The notes: a model not told the origin generated them from the sequence alone. DNA of 64,000 nt from Mucilaginibacter sp. (GCA_031292485.1 JARLHA010000066.1:28216-92215); one strand, 5' to 3'. Numbered from the stretch's first letter, positions 41,720-51,036 are shown. Numbers and translations are program-made.

Positions 41720-43069
41720 TTAATGCCCGGACACAGCCATCGGGATATCCTCAGTTACTACATCCTTTTTTATACGGGTGGTAGCCAGTGCTGCGATGAG
41801 CAATAATACCCCTGCAAAAGTAATGGCATTGGTAGGGTTGTCACCAAGGAGGTTTTTGTAAACGTAACCAAAGCTAAGTGTTTGTAAAATCATCGGCACA
41901 ACAATCATCATATTGATGATTCCCATATAAACGCCATACCTTTCTTTTGGGATATTGCCGACCACCATAATATACGGCACCCCCATCATGCTCGCCCAGG
42001 CGATACCAAAGCCGACCATCGGGGCAAATAAAAGCATTCGGTCGGTAATATGCACAAATACCAAGAGGCCTATCCCGGCCATAGCCAGGCAGGCGATGTG
42101 TACATATTTGGCGCTGAATTTGCGCGCCAGCCATACCAGGCCAAAGGCTGAGCAAAAGGTGATGATGTTATAAAAACCATTTACCTTACCGGCCCAAACT
42201 ACCGCCTGTTCATATAATTCCTTGTTACCATCGGGTGTGGTATGGAACACAGATTTTGCAATACTTAATGACACAAATTGCCAGTAACAGAACATCGCAT
42301 ACCATTGAAACAGGTAAACCAGGGCCAGTTTCCACATTACTGAGGGCATGTCCCCTATCGCGGCAAAAATCTCTTTTATAGGTTCAAGGAAACCTTTTTT
42401 GCGGGCGCGAAGCTCCGCAAGCTCCTCATCTGTCGGCGGGATCTCCGGGGTCGTCATCACCGACCAAACTACTGATACGATAGAGCAAACCGCGCCAACA
42501 AAGAAAGAACCAAAAACCCAGTAAGGGATACCAGATTGACCGTCGGCGGTTTTAGTTTCGCCGGTAATAATGTTTTTAAAAAAGCCCAGCGAAAGGTTAG
42601 CAAGGGTAATACCAAGGCCGGTAAAAAAACTTTGGGTTAAAAAGCCCAGCGCACGTTGTTTGTCGGGTAATTTATCGGCAATAAATGCGCGATAAGGCTC
42701 CATTGCGGTATTATTAGCCGCGTCCAGTATCCATAACAGCCCGGCGGCCATCCATAAACTCCGGCTAAACGGGAAAGAGAACAGGCAGAGGCTGCAAAAC
42801 ACGGCCCCCATTAAAAAATAGGGTTTACGTCTCCCCCATCGCGGGTGCCAGGTTTTGTCGCTTAAAGCGCCAATTAAGGGCTGTATCAATAAACCGGTCA
42901 TCGGCCCCGCCAAATTAAGCAGCGGCAACTGGTCAGCGCGGGCGTGCAGAAACGTGTATAAAGGGTTAATAGCCGTTTGCTGTAAACCAAAACTGTATTG
43001 AATGCCAAAAAAACCGACATTCATATTTATTATTTGCCAAAAGCTAAGTTTTGGTTTAGTGAAAGCCAT
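41720..43069 (-). CDS. MFS sugar transporter, SLC45/GPH-like
   Basis: A 449-residue protein with about twelve membrane segments. It opens SFWQIINMNVGFFGIQYSFG, continues LAGPMTGLLIQPLIGALSDK then RWGRRKPYFLMGAVFCSL, the pattern of SLC45/SUT-type disaccharide transporters. A cytoplasmic loop lies near residues 215-235. It is cotranscribed with the amylosucrase-like gene and likely brings the disaccharide across the inner membrane. Symmetric sites upstream suggest a repressor or activator encoded elsewhere. Confidence 0.9.
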   Translation of the reverse strand: MAFTKPKLSFWQIINMNVGFFGIQYSFGLQQTAINPLYTFLHARADQLPLLNLAGPMTGLLIQPLIGALSDKTWHPRWGRRKPYFLMGAVFCSLCLFSFPFSRSLWMAAGLLWILDAANNTAMEPYRAFIADKLPDKQRALGFLTQSFFTGLGITLANLSLGFFKNIITGETKTADGQSGIPYWVFGSFFVGAVCSIVSVVWSVMTTPEIPPTDEELAELRARKKGFLEPIKEIFAAIGDMPSVMWKLALVYLFQWYAMFCYWQFVSLSIAKSVFHTTPDGNKELYEQAVVWAGKVNGFYNIITFCSAFGLVWLARKFSAKYVHIACLAMAGIGLLVFVHITDRMLLFAPMVGFGIAWASMMGVPYIMVVGNIPKERYGVYMGIINMMIVVPMILQTLSFGYVYKNLLGDNPTNAITFAGVLLLIAALATTRIKKDVVTEDIPMAVSGH

Positions 43070-43088
43070 AAATTAATAAAAAATTATC

Positions 43089-43184
43089 GTTGATAAATCA
43101 ACAGGTTCATAATCAAGAGATGAACAATAATACTTTTTTGATTTGACAATAAAAGCAACAAAAATATTTTATAAATATTTTTGT
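43089..43184. promoter_or_regulatory. Symmetric sites in the divergent MFS/SDR promoter region
   Basis: The strongest is ACAAAAATATTT-TAT-AAATATTTTTGT (43158-43184), perfect 12-base arms around three bases. Two weaker ones are GTTGATAAATCAAC (43089-43102) and GTTCAT/ATGAAC (43105-43125). They lie between the transporter operon and the divergent SDR gene. No local regulator gene is present. Confidence 0.5.
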
Positions 43185-43302
43185 ATTAATAATTGATGTT
43201 TTATTGCCAACCTGTGTAAATAACGAAGTATTTGCAGGGGGAAACTTATTCATTTTTGACGATAATTTATTTTATTTTATCGGATAAACTGTACTTTTAA
43301 AA

Positions 43303-44067
43303 ATGACTTTTGATTTTTCAGGTAAAAATATTGTTATTACCGGTGGCACACGTGGTATTGGCAGGGCTGCATCGGAGCTGTTTGCAGCATCGGGCGGCAA
43401 CGTTATACTCACTTACCGTTCCGACGCGGAGACTGCCGGGCAAACTTTAAGAGGATTAACCGGGGAAGGACATCAAATTTATCAACTTGATGTGAGCGAT
43501 CCGGGTGCCATACAAAACTTTTTCAATTGGTATTCCGAACGTTTTGATAAGCTGGATGTACTGGTAAATAACGCAGGCATATACCTTGAACACAAGATAC
43601 TGGAAACGGATTTTGAGAACTGGCAGAAAAACTGGGAAGAAACCATAAAAGCGAACCTGAACGGGCCGGCCAATATGTGTTTTTTTGCAGCCGGCCTAAT
43701 GGCTCGCAATAAGCATGGGAAGATAATAAATATTTCGTCGAGAGGCGCTTTCAGGGGAGAACCGGATCATCCGGGCTATGGGGCCAGTAAAGCAGGTTTA
43801 AATGCGATGAGCCAATCGCTGGCAATTGCTTTGGCGCCCAGCGGCATCAGCGTACATATTATAGCACCAGGTTTTGTGGAAACTGAAATGGCGGCAAGTG
43901 CTTTAAGGGGCGAGCCGGGTGTTGCGATAAAAAGGCAAAGCCCGTTTGGCAGGGTAGCGAAACCTGAAGAAGTGGCCCGCTTAATTGCCGTGTATGCCAG
44001 CGATGGTTTGGAATTTACCAGCGCCGGCATAGTCGACATTAATGGTGCTTCTTATTTAAGAAGCTGA
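43303..44067 (+). CDS. SDR-family oxidoreductase
   Basis: A 254-residue classical short-chain dehydrogenase. The cofactor motif is TGGTRGIGRAA (about residues 13-23), LVNNAGIYLE follows, and the catalytic set is Ser146, Tyr159 and Lys163 (PGYGASKAGLNAMSQ). The C-terminal substrate part ends GIVDINGASYLRS. Substrate unknown; FabG-like proteins share these features. It is convergent with the desaturase, ten bases apart. Confidence 0.9.
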   Translation: MTFDFSGKNIVITGGTRGIGRAASELFAASGGNVILTYRSDAETAGQTLRGLTGEGHQIYQLDVSDPGAIQNFFNWYSERFDKLDVLVNNAGIYLEHKILETDFENWQKNWEETIKANLNGPANMCFFAAGLMARNKHGKIINISSRGAFRGEPDHPGYGASKAGLNAMSQSLAIALAPSGISVHIIAPGFVETEMAASALRGEPGVAIKRQSPFGRVAKPEEVARLIAVYASDGLEFTSAGIVDINGASYLRS

Positions 44068-44077
44068 TCCATACAAA

Positions 44078-45160
44078 TTATATTGTTTCTGTGATCAACT
44101 TTTTACTGCTTTCAGCAGGTATACTACCCGCCAATTTCTGCTCCAGGTAAGGTTGATGGTATTTAGCGTAAAATTGCTTTTTTGAATCCTTATAACTGCT
44201 GATGGCACCAAGACGGTTCATCAAACGGATATAATACCAGGCCATATCTACCTGGTGCGGCATAAAGCCACTGCGTGCGCTGCGTGGAAACAGGTGATGG
44301 TTATTATGCCATTCGCCGGCTACAAAACCCGGCCATATCTGGTTTACAGACATGTCATTCCTGTTAAAATCAATACCGTCGCGTTGTTTGTCTTTTCCTT
44401 TGCCATGCCCTTCGTAATTAAAGGTACGTACGCCGATAGCCCAAAAGCCGGCTGCACCAAATAATGTGCAGGCTAAAGCGTTACCACCCATCAGGTAAAA
44501 TGCCAGGTACCAAAACGACCAGTTGAGCACCCACGATAAAATTGCGCGGTTGGGGTTAACATAAGACCCCCATTTTTGATATTGCGCATAGGTATTACCT
44601 GTTACCCCGGTATGTTTCATTAATAATTTTACGCGATTGTATTCCGCTTCGGTAAGATTCTTGGCTATTGGCTGATGGTTTACATCCGCCAAAAAACAAT
44701 ATAAAAAGCCACCGTATGCGTTGTATGGATCGCCGGGCGTATCGGATTTTGCATGGTGCACATGGTGCGACACCACATAAATTTCTTCCGGGATCACATT
44801 GATCGTAAGGTTTTGCGTAAAAAACCGCCAGAAATTATTTTTGAATTTATAGGCACCGTGCGTACAATAGCGGTGATGCCAAACTGTGCCATGCGTACCC
44901 ATAATGATCATGCTGTAAGCAAAAGCCGCGAGCAACATCCAGGGGCTCATGAATTTAAATACGAAAAGAAAAAAGAAAGGCATAAAACACAACACCTTAA
45001 GCCAGCTAAAAAATGGAAGCCAGTTTTTACGGGACTTAAAAACATTAAGTCTGGAGAAGAATTCCCGTATGATCCTTCCATTGCTGGGTTTAACCAGATC
45101 GCCTTTGGCATCCATCCATCCATAGGAAGGTTGTTGCAGTACAGTGTCTAAAAATGGCAT
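44078..45160 (-). CDS. Membrane fatty acid (acyl-CoA) desaturase
   Basis: A 360-residue membrane di-iron enzyme. Three histidine boxes are present: HRYCTH (His96-His101), HHVHH (from His132) and a late HNNHH in GEWHNNHHLFPRSARSG. Hydrophobic stretches separate them as in SCD/delta-9 desaturases. It would introduce a double bond in acyl chains, probably for membrane fluidity. It is not part of the beta-oxidation region and stands alone with an A+T-rich gap upstream. Confidence 0.93.
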   Translation of the reverse strand: MPFLDTVLQQPSYGWMDAKGDLVKPSNGRIIREFFSRLNVFKSRKNWLPFFSWLKVLCFMPFFFLFVFKFMSPWMLLAAFAYSMIIMGTHGTVWHHRYCTHGAYKFKNNFWRFFTQNLTINVIPEEIYVVSHHVHHAKSDTPGDPYNAYGGFLYCFLADVNHQPIAKNLTEAEYNRVKLLMKHTGVTGNTYAQYQKWGSYVNPNRAILSWVLNWSFWYLAFYLMGGNALACTLFGAAGFWAIGVRTFNYEGHGKGKDKQRDGIDFNRNDMSVNQIWPGFVAGEWHNNHHLFPRSARSGFMPHQVDMAWYYIRLMNRLGAISSYKDSKKQFYAKYHQPYLEQKLAGSIPAESSKKLITETI

Positions 45161-45245
45161 TATTTTATAGTTTATTAATTAGGGTACAAATTGGAATTTG
45201 CCGTTGAGCCGTTCATTTTTTTATTAATGAACTCGCGGAGAGTTG

Positions 45246-45569
45246 TTAGTGCCTGGCTCTTTTTGGGTTAAAGGCAATGATATATTTCAGTTCGCTGTTT
45301 AAAATTGTTTGGCTGTTCATCAGTTCTTCTTCTTTGCTTAAAGGCGAATTCAAGGCTGATTTTACAGATTGGAAAACCGGTAATAGTATATCCGAAAATG
45401 CTTTACTTGCTACCGCCGGATAATAGTCTTTTTGGATTCGCACCCTGTCGGTCTCCGATACCAAACTTACTTCCCAGGTATCGTCGGCTTTAAAACCATG
45501 TTCTTTTGCCTCATTCATCAAATCATACACATAGGTCATGGTTTGGACCTTTATCGTTGCTAAATCCAT
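45246..45569 (-). CDS. Conserved hypothetical protein
   Basis: A 107-residue soluble protein, mixed helical (MDLATIKVQTMTYVYDLMNE at the start, VFQSVKSALNSPLSKEEELM later). No signal peptide, membrane segment or known motif is seen. It lies 85 bases upstream of the desaturase on the same strand but with its own likely promoter. Confidence 0.6.
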   Translation of the reverse strand: MDLATIKVQTMTYVYDLMNEAKEHGFKADDTWEVSLVSETDRVRIQKDYYPAVASKAFSDILLPVFQSVKSALNSPLSKEEELMNSQTILNSELKYIIAFNPKRARH

Positions 45570-46129
45570 TATTATTTAAATTTTTTGTAAATTGATTGTT
45601 TGTTGCAGGCAGTTTCGAAATTGAATGCTGCGTTTATTGAAGTCCTGAAAGCTAAATGACGATTAACCCCGCCGGGGATTAACTCCTTTTTAAAGTCTTT
45701 TTTCATGCTATGCTGGTTAATGCTTAAATATCACCGCATTATTATCCAGGCAATGTCTAAGAATTTAAATTGGATTAGTGGATTTGTTAAAGGTAAGTAA
45801 AATTATTGAATTACTGTTGATTTTATCAGTAAAAAAACCTATTCCTAATCTGTGTTTTTTGTTAAAAAATGATAAACCTGTTATTCTCTGTCGACCAGGC
45901 ATTTAGCATTCCCACTAATATATAAACACCTTGTTAACTTATTTATTGCAGCGCTGCATGCCTTTATTTAAAACAAATACTATGGCGTCTATAGTCGGGT
46001 TTGATTTAAATAATATGAAAAAACTTTCCTTTTATTTTTAGATTAATAAATAATTGTTAAATATTTTTATCAAAAGTAAAATTTGCCGATAATAATGACT
46101 ACCTTGTCAACTTATTAATAAATAATTTA
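45570..46129. other. 560-base A+T-rich gap upstream of the cold-shock gene
   Basis: No gene is seen. It contains a palindrome TTAACCCC-GCC-GGGGATTAA (45663-45682) with a following T-rich stretch, and very A+T-rich DNA towards the cold-shock gene. A noncoding transcript or long regulatory region is possible but not shown. Confidence 0.5.
46054..46085 (+). promoter_or_regulatory. Possible cold-shock gene promoter
   Basis: TTG (46054-46056), a 20-base spacer, then TAAAATTTG (46077-46085), near the TAnnTTTG -7 form. A start around 46090 would give a leader of about 40 bases before the ATG at 46130. Confidence 0.35.
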
Positions 46130-46327
46130 ATGCAAAAAGAAGGAACAGTAAAGTTTTTCAATACCCAAAAGGGTTTTGGATTCATTTCACAAAACGATAA
46201 CAGGAACGAAATTTTCGTTCACTCTACCGGCTTAATCGATAGCATCCGTGAAAATGACAAAGTACAATTTGATGTTGAAGAAGGCAAAAAAGGCCTGAAC
46301 GCAATAAATGTAAAAGTTATCAACTAA
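46130..46327 (+). CDS. cspA: Cold-shock domain protein
   Basis: A 65-residue single-domain CspA-type RNA/DNA chaperone. RNP1 is KGFGFIS and RNP2 is EIFVHST; GTVKFFNTQKGFGF is the standard opening. It binds single-stranded nucleic acid and melts RNA structure in the cold or during growth shifts. A terminator follows 21 bases after the stop. Confidence 0.95.
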   Translation: MQKEGTVKFFNTQKGFGFISQNDNRNEIFVHSTGLIDSIRENDKVQFDVEEGKKGLNAINVKVIN

Positions 46328-46348
46328 TTTATTTTAGTTTTATCGTAG

Positions 46349-46384
46349 AGCACTTGCCCTTTTAATGGCAGGTGCTTTTTATTT
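46349..46384 (+). terminator. Rho-independent terminator of the cold-shock gene
   Basis: Arms AGCACTTGCC (46349-46358) and GGCAGGTGCT (46367-46376), with one G-U-type pair, followed by TTTTATTTT. Confidence 0.88.
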
Positions 46385-46398
46385 TGGCCTCACCTAAA

Positions 46399-46476
46399 TC
46401 CTCTCCAAAGGAGAGGACTTGAAAGGCAAAATGAAAATGTGTATTAATTTTAAAGACCACCTCTCATCCAGAGAGG
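46399..46476. repeat. CTCTCC/GGAGAG intergenic repeat pair
   Basis: TCCTCTCC-AAA-GGAGAGGA (46399-46417) is a perfect short hairpin, and CCTCTC-ATCCA-GAGAGG (46460-46476) is a second. Both are followed by a similar tail (GGACTTGAAAG and GGAATTGAAAG), so they are two copies of one unit. Confidence 0.65.
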
Positions 46477-46534
46477 AATTGAAAGTGGCTCGTTTGAAAA
46501 TGGCCCGCTATTTATTAACAAATAACTCCTGCAT

Positions 46535-46750
46535 ATGGCTAAATCAAAATCAACATTTATGAAAAAAGAGCTGGAAAAGAAACGGCTCAAAAAGAAAGAG
46601 GACAAAGCTTACCGCAAAGAAGAGCGGCTGAAAAATGCAACCGGCGGCGACCTTGACAGCATGCTGGCTTATGTAAATGAGCACGGCGAAATTGTATCTA
46701 CCCCCCAACCAAAATCATTCGCCGAAGAAGGCGAACCCGCAAATCACTAA
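46535..46750 (+). CDS. Small highly charged protein near the cold-shock gene
   Basis: A 71-residue protein. The first half is Lys/Glu-rich (STFMKKELEKKRLKKKEDKA), the second half acidic (GGDLDSMLAYVNEHGEIVST). Similar proteins occur beside, or fused to, cold-shock domains in Bacteroidota, which would suggest RNA-related function; that link is from memory. No signal or membrane segment. Confidence 0.75.
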   Translation: MAKSKSTFMKKELEKKRLKKKEDKAYRKEERLKNATGGDLDSMLAYVNEHGEIVSTPQPKSFAEEGEPANH

Positions 46751-46771
46751 CCAAAGTACCCGGGCTGCGAA

Positions 46772-47998
46772 TTAAAGTTTGTTTATTTTATTTTGCATCG
46801 CCTGTTTGTCGGCCTGCGTTTTTGCCAATGAAAAAGCCTCTTCAAAATTTTGTTTTGCTTTTTCATTGTCAATGCCGGCATAAAGTTCGCCCAGCAAGGC
46901 AAAATAAAACTGGTTATCAATAAGTTTCAACTTCTCTGCTTCGATGATCGCTTCTGCCTTTCCGTTTGCCTTTGAAAGCGCATAGGTTCTATTAAGCGCA
47001 GCGATAGGTGAATACTCCAACTGAAGCAGGCGATTATACAACTGCAAAATATTCTCCCACTTTTCCCGTGTATCGGCTTTTTGCGTATTCCACCAGGCGA
47101 TGCCGGCCTGCAAGTGATATTTTGATAGTTCGGTGCCGACCGAGGCGCATTTAAAATAATAGGCCCCTTTACCGATCAGTTCCATGTTCCATAAACCGGG
47201 ATCCTGATCATCATATAAAACCAGTTCCCCGTTTTTATTTACCCTGGCTTCAAACCTGGAAGCATGAAAACACATCAGCGCAAGCAGGGCGTATACCTGC
47301 GGTTTACAGGTGCTTTTATTTTCAATAAGCATGGTACATAAACGTAAGGCCTCAAGACAAAGGTCCTGCCGGAGCGTTTGATTCTGGCTTACCGAATAAT
47401 AGCCTTCGCTAAAAAGCAGGTAGATAGTGGTTAATACGTTTTCGAGCCGTTCTTCAATTTCCGAAGGTCCCGGAAACTCAATCTTTATTTTCTCCTCCCT
47501 TAATTTCTCTTTAGCGCGGTATAGGCGTTTATTGATGGTTTCTTTGTTTGATAGAAATGCCTCGGCGATTTCATCGATGCCAAAACCGCAAAGTATGCGT
47601 AAAGACAAACCAATTTGCGCCTCTGGGGATAAAGCAGGGTGACAGACGGCAAACATCATTTGCAGCTGGCTGTCGCTGATGTTTTGGGGCGATAAATCGA
47701 TTTCCATCAAATCATCAGCCTCAGATGAACCTGCAATCTGCGGCGCAATTTTAGTTTCGAACGTGGAGTTTCGAACCAAATAATTTTTTGCCTTGTTTTT
47801 GGCAACGTTATAAAGCCAGGCTGTCGGATTGGGAGGGGCACCCTTATATGTCCAGGTTTGGGTGGCAGTTAAAAAGGTATCACTGGCAATATCTTCGGCA
47901 GTTTCTATCTGGTCAAAACCAAAGCGTTTGCAGAGGACCGCAACGATTTTACGATATTCCGTTCTGAATAAATGAGGTATCAGCTCCTGGTTTTTCAT
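46772..47998 (-). CDS. ECF42-type RNA polymerase sigma factor with TPR-like C-terminus
   Basis: I start at the ATG at 47998 (MKNQELIPHLFRTEYRKIVA; 408 residues). Region 2 includes FDQIETAEDIASDTFLTATQ and NPTAWLYNVAKNKAKNYLVR; region 4 lies in LRILCGFGIDEIAEAFLSNK. The long C-terminal part (SEGYYSVSQNQTLRQDLCLE, later ALLGELYAGIDNEKAKQNFE) is the DUF6596/TPR-like extension that defines ECF42. These factors lack a classical anti-sigma and pair with DGPF/YCII proteins, as here: the next upstream gene on this strand is one. Confidence 0.9.
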   Translation of the reverse strand: MKNQELIPHLFRTEYRKIVAVLCKRFGFDQIETAEDIASDTFLTATQTWTYKGAPPNPTAWLYNVAKNKAKNYLVRNSTFETKIAPQIAGSSEADDLMEIDLSPQNISDSQLQMMFAVCHPALSPEAQIGLSLRILCGFGIDEIAEAFLSNKETINKRLYRAKEKLREEKIKIEFPGPSEIEERLENVLTTIYLLFSEGYYSVSQNQTLRQDLCLEALRLCTMLIENKSTCKPQVYALLALMCFHASRFEARVNKNGELVLYDDQDPGLWNMELIGKGAYYFKCASVGTELSKYHLQAGIAWWNTQKADTREKWENILQLYNRLLQLEYSPIAALNRTYALSKANGKAEAIIEAEKLKLIDNQFYFALLGELYAGIDNEKAKQNFEEAFSLAKTQADKQAMQNKINKL

Positions 47999-48122
47999 CG
48001 AAGAAAAAAATGTTGCGTAAAATCGCGCAGCAAAAACAGAGAAATTATATTTCAATTTCCATAGCGATGGGTTTAAAACCCATCGCTATAAGGTCACGAG
48101 TTTCTATTGCTGCAGCAAATTT

Positions 48123-48476
48123 TTAATGTCCGTTATCCCTTTTAGCTATTCTGCGCACTTCCATAGTATTGCCTTCGCCCTGTAAAACCGGACAACCTTT
48201 TGCAAACTCAGCTGCTTCTTCAGCAGATTCAGCCTTTACAGTGATAAAACCGCCGATTGTTTCTTTAATTTCACCAAACGGTCTGTTGGTTACCAGCTTG
48301 TTGTGATGCACCACTTTTGCGTCGTCAAAAAGCAAACCCGTGCCGCTTACAAATTTGTTTTGAGCAGCTATACCGCCGATCCAATCCATTGTTGCCTTCA
48401 TCCAGATCTCCATCTGCTCGGGTGAGGCAATCTTACTGCCGTCTTCGTGCCTCATAATTAATGCATACTCGTCCAT
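48123..48476 (-). CDS. YCII/DGPF-domain protein, partner of the ECF42 sigma factor
   Basis: A 117-residue dimeric ferredoxin-like fold protein: MDEYALIMRHEDGSKIASPE, then GGIAAQNKFVSGTGLLFDDA, and the DGPF-like segment RPFGEIKETIGGFITVKAES with AEEAAEFAKGCPVL. Such genes are strictly linked to ECF42 sigma genes and are their targets or modulators. It lies 124 bases upstream of the sigma gene on the same strand. Confidence 0.9.
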   Translation of the reverse strand: MDEYALIMRHEDGSKIASPEQMEIWMKATMDWIGGIAAQNKFVSGTGLLFDDAKVVHHNKLVTNRPFGEIKETIGGFITVKAESAEEAAEFAKGCPVLQGEGNTMEVRRIAKRDNGH

Positions 48477-48573
48477 TTTGTTTAAGTTTTAATTGTTAAC
48501 TAATTTATGAATTATACCTCCATAACAAGTGGCTAAAAACAAATTGGACATCAGCCTGAAAAAAATCACGCAT

Positions 48574-49818
48574 TTACAACCACAGCGAGCCAATAGCCAG
48601 CGACAGCGCAACTGTCATTACAAAAAAGCCGATTTTAAGGAATGACCAGGCACTAACCGTATGCCCCTCGCGGCGCAGCGCCACCAGCCATAGTATAGTT
48701 GCGAGGGAACCTGTGATAGAAAGATTGGGGCCGAGGTCCACTCCTATCAATATGGCGCTTTTTACAATTTCGGGCAAATGAGTAATTTGGATGGCATTGC
48801 CGGCGACCAACCCGACGGGCAGGTTATTGGCCAGGTTACATGCAGCGGCTATAGTGAATCCGCTTCCCCAGGTTGCGCCGGCCGTTGAATGGGCCGCGCT
48901 TTGATCAAGCAGTTGACTTATCGCATGGATGAGCCCTGTTTTATAAAGCGCCTCAACAATAATAAACAGCCCGGCCACCAGCGGCAGCACCGACCAGGTA
49001 ACACCTTTGATAACAACGCGTGGATCTTTCCGGGCGCTGATAATAACGATAGCAGAGGTCAATATCCCGGTTATTGCGGTAGGAAGACCCAACTGCAGAT
49101 CCACGGCCGATGCAATCAGCAAAACTACAGCCGTTCCTAAAATACCATATAAAGCCGTTTTACCGCCACGGGAAAGCACGGGCACCCGGATATTGGTTTC
49201 GGTTTGTTGTTTTAAAGCCTTTCGTTGGGTTAGATATAGCATCAAATAAGTAGCGGCGATAGCAAAAACCGATGGTAAAAAATACAACCTGAGCCAATGC
49301 AACAATGGCGGCATATGGCTGCCATAAATAACCAGGTTAGCCGGGTTAGAGATCGGCAGCACAAATGAAGCCGCATTGGCGATAAACGCACAAATGAGCA
49401 AATAGGGTAAAGGATTTTTAACCTTCGCGGCCCTTACAGCTGCTGCCACGGCCGGGGTTAATACTACGGCAGTAGCATCATTTGATAAAAATACGGTGAC
49501 TATAATACCTACCAGGTAGATGAGCAGGAATAGCCTTGTTGATGAACCTTTCGCCAAAACCGTTGCGTGCGCCGCCAGCCAGTCAAAAAGTTTTTCTTCG
49601 CGGGCGGTTTCGGCTAAAAGCATCATCCCTGTTAAAAAAAGATATACATCCATTCCTCTTGAAAACCCTGTTAAGGCTTCTGCGGGAGAGATTTGCTGTA
49701 AAAGGAGAAGTAACAATGCACCTGCTACCGCCCAAACAGCTTCAGGCAATTTAAATGGACGGATAACAACCCCAGCTATCGCTAAAACCGAAATAATACG
49801 GATGAGGGTATATGACAT
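48574..49818 (-). CDS. arsB: ArsB/NhaD-type permease (ion transporter superfamily)
   Basis: A 414-residue protein with about eleven membrane segments. Typical segments are VTVFLSNDATAVVLTPAVAA, ISNPANLVIYGSHMPPLLHW, ACNLANNLPVGLVAG and GVDLGPNLSITGSLATILWL, matching arsenite-efflux ArsB proteins. No arsR or arsC gene is adjacent, so an arsenic role is inferred from the family only; a dicarboxylate or other anion role is possible. Confidence 0.85.
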   Translation of the reverse strand: MSYTLIRIISVLAIAGVVIRPFKLPEAVWAVAGALLLLLLQQISPAEALTGFSRGMDVYLFLTGMMLLAETAREEKLFDWLAAHATVLAKGSSTRLFLLIYLVGIIVTVFLSNDATAVVLTPAVAAAVRAAKVKNPLPYLLICAFIANAASFVLPISNPANLVIYGSHMPPLLHWLRLYFLPSVFAIAATYLMLYLTQRKALKQQTETNIRVPVLSRGGKTALYGILGTAVVLLIASAVDLQLGLPTAITGILTSAIVIISARKDPRVVIKGVTWSVLPLVAGLFIIVEALYKTGLIHAISQLLDQSAAHSTAGATWGSGFTIAAACNLANNLPVGLVAGNAIQITHLPEIVKSAILIGVDLGPNLSITGSLATILWLVALRREGHTVSAWSFLKIGFFVMTVALSLAIGSLWL

Positions 49819-50149
49819 ATAAGTACTAAGTCGTTAGTCATAAGTCGCGCATTTCTTTACTTATGACTTTTGTAGTAATTCAAAACCGCCCAAAAGTAAG
49901 AATTTGTATTACAACGGCTATCATTGGCTGTTAATGCTTTGATCCCCATTTGGCGCCTCCCCTTTTTGAATTTGCTTAAAAAAATAGTTTTTCGGGGTAT
50001 TTTACTACAACTAAAAACTTAGTTAAACGCTCATTTTATAGTAATAGTATCATAAAAAAAATATAGTTCAAAAACACTCATTTATGCGCTTTTCGATAAA
50101 ATAAGCCTGTTTTTTTGGCGTTCAGGTAGCTCACACAAACACAAAAAAC
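49819..50149. other. Intergenic region with 10-base inverted repeat
   Basis: Divergent gap between the permease and the beta-barrel gene. Perfect arms AGTCATAAGT (49836-49845) and ACTTATGACT (49859-49868). No gene seen; the rest is A+T-rich and should carry both promoters. Confidence 0.5.
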
Positions 50150-50824
50150 ATGAACAAACTCTTGATTTTTATCGCAGCATTTTTATTGACCATTCAATTT
50201 TCAAATGCGCAAACTGAAAAAGGTTCACAAACCCTAGGCTTTAATTTGGGCTTTGGCTCAGGCAAATCGAATGAAAGTCCCGGTGCTCAGCAGACTGGCG
50301 ATGGATCATCATTTGACCTACATAATAGCAACTTTAGTTTTGGCCCGGCCTACAGTTATTTTATTGCTAATGGCCTTGACTTAGGCGCCGCTTTTAACTT
50401 TACATCGACAAAGCAGACAAGCCCTGATAATAATTTTGGTTATCCTTTAAAATATCACGACTATCAAGCCAGCGGGACCTTATATGCCCGAAAATATTTC
50501 CTTTATAAAAACAAATTCGGGATCCGTACCGGGCCGTTTATCAGCTACGGGAAAGAAGCAACAAACTTTACATATGCGCCGGTACACGATTATAATCCCA
50601 GCAACTCTACCGCGCACAACCTAACAGCGGGTATCAAAGTCGATTTGGTTTACTACGCTTCAAAAAATCTTGGTTTTGCTGCTGCATTAGCCAACCTTCA
50701 ATACAACCATTACACCTCGTCGGGCGATTATCAACTCAATCAAACCAGCAATAATATTTCGTTTTACACAGGTACTTCGGCATTGCAAATATCTATGTTT
50801 TATGTTTTTGGTGGTAAAGGATAA
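50150..50824 (+). CDS. Outer membrane beta-barrel protein
   Basis: A 224-residue protein with signal peptide (LLIFIAAFLLTIQFSNAQ). Alternating hydrophobic strands with many Gly, Tyr and Phe residues (TLGFNLGFGSGKSNES, FSFGPAYSYFIANGLDLGAA) and a final SMFYVFGGKG indicate a small eight-strand-type barrel. Function unknown. Confidence 0.8.
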   Translation: MNKLLIFIAAFLLTIQFSNAQTEKGSQTLGFNLGFGSGKSNESPGAQQTGDGSSFDLHNSNFSFGPAYSYFIANGLDLGAAFNFTSTKQTSPDNNFGYPLKYHDYQASGTLYARKYFLYKNKFGIRTGPFISYGKEATNFTYAPVHDYNPSNSTAHNLTAGIKVDLVYYASKNLGFAAALANLQYNHYTSSGDYQLNQTSNNISFYTGTSALQISMFYVFGGKG

Positions 50825-50868
50825 TGAAGTAATTATTGTTTACATTTGGATAAGAAATTCAAATTGAA

Positions 50869-51036
50869 ATGGGAATTATAGCGCCAGGTATTTTATCCGC
50901 TATTTTTTTAGGCTGGATATTATACAGAAGTTTTATCACTAAAGACATTAAAAAGTACAAAAACGAAGTTTTTGGAGGATTCTTTTTTATCGGGACATGG
51001 ATAGTGATCTATGCGGTACTGATAAACATCTCCTGA
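50869..51036 (+). CDS. Small two-segment membrane protein
   Basis: A 55-residue frame with ATG at 50869 and TGA at 51034-51036. Two hydrophobic segments (GIIAPGILSAIFLGWILYR and GGFFFIGTWIVIYAVLINI) flank a basic loop (KDIKKYKNE). The terminator at 51084-51126 lies 47 bases downstream. It starts 45 bases after the beta-barrel gene, so it may be the second cistron. I do not recognise the family. Confidence 0.65.
   Translation: MGIIAPGILSAIFLGWILYRSFITKDIKKYKNEVFGGFFFIGTWIVIYAVLINIS

Noticed and set aside
48574..49818. Arsenic resistance operon
   Set aside because: Only the permease is present; no arsR, arsC or arsM is nearby, so an operon cannot be claimed.
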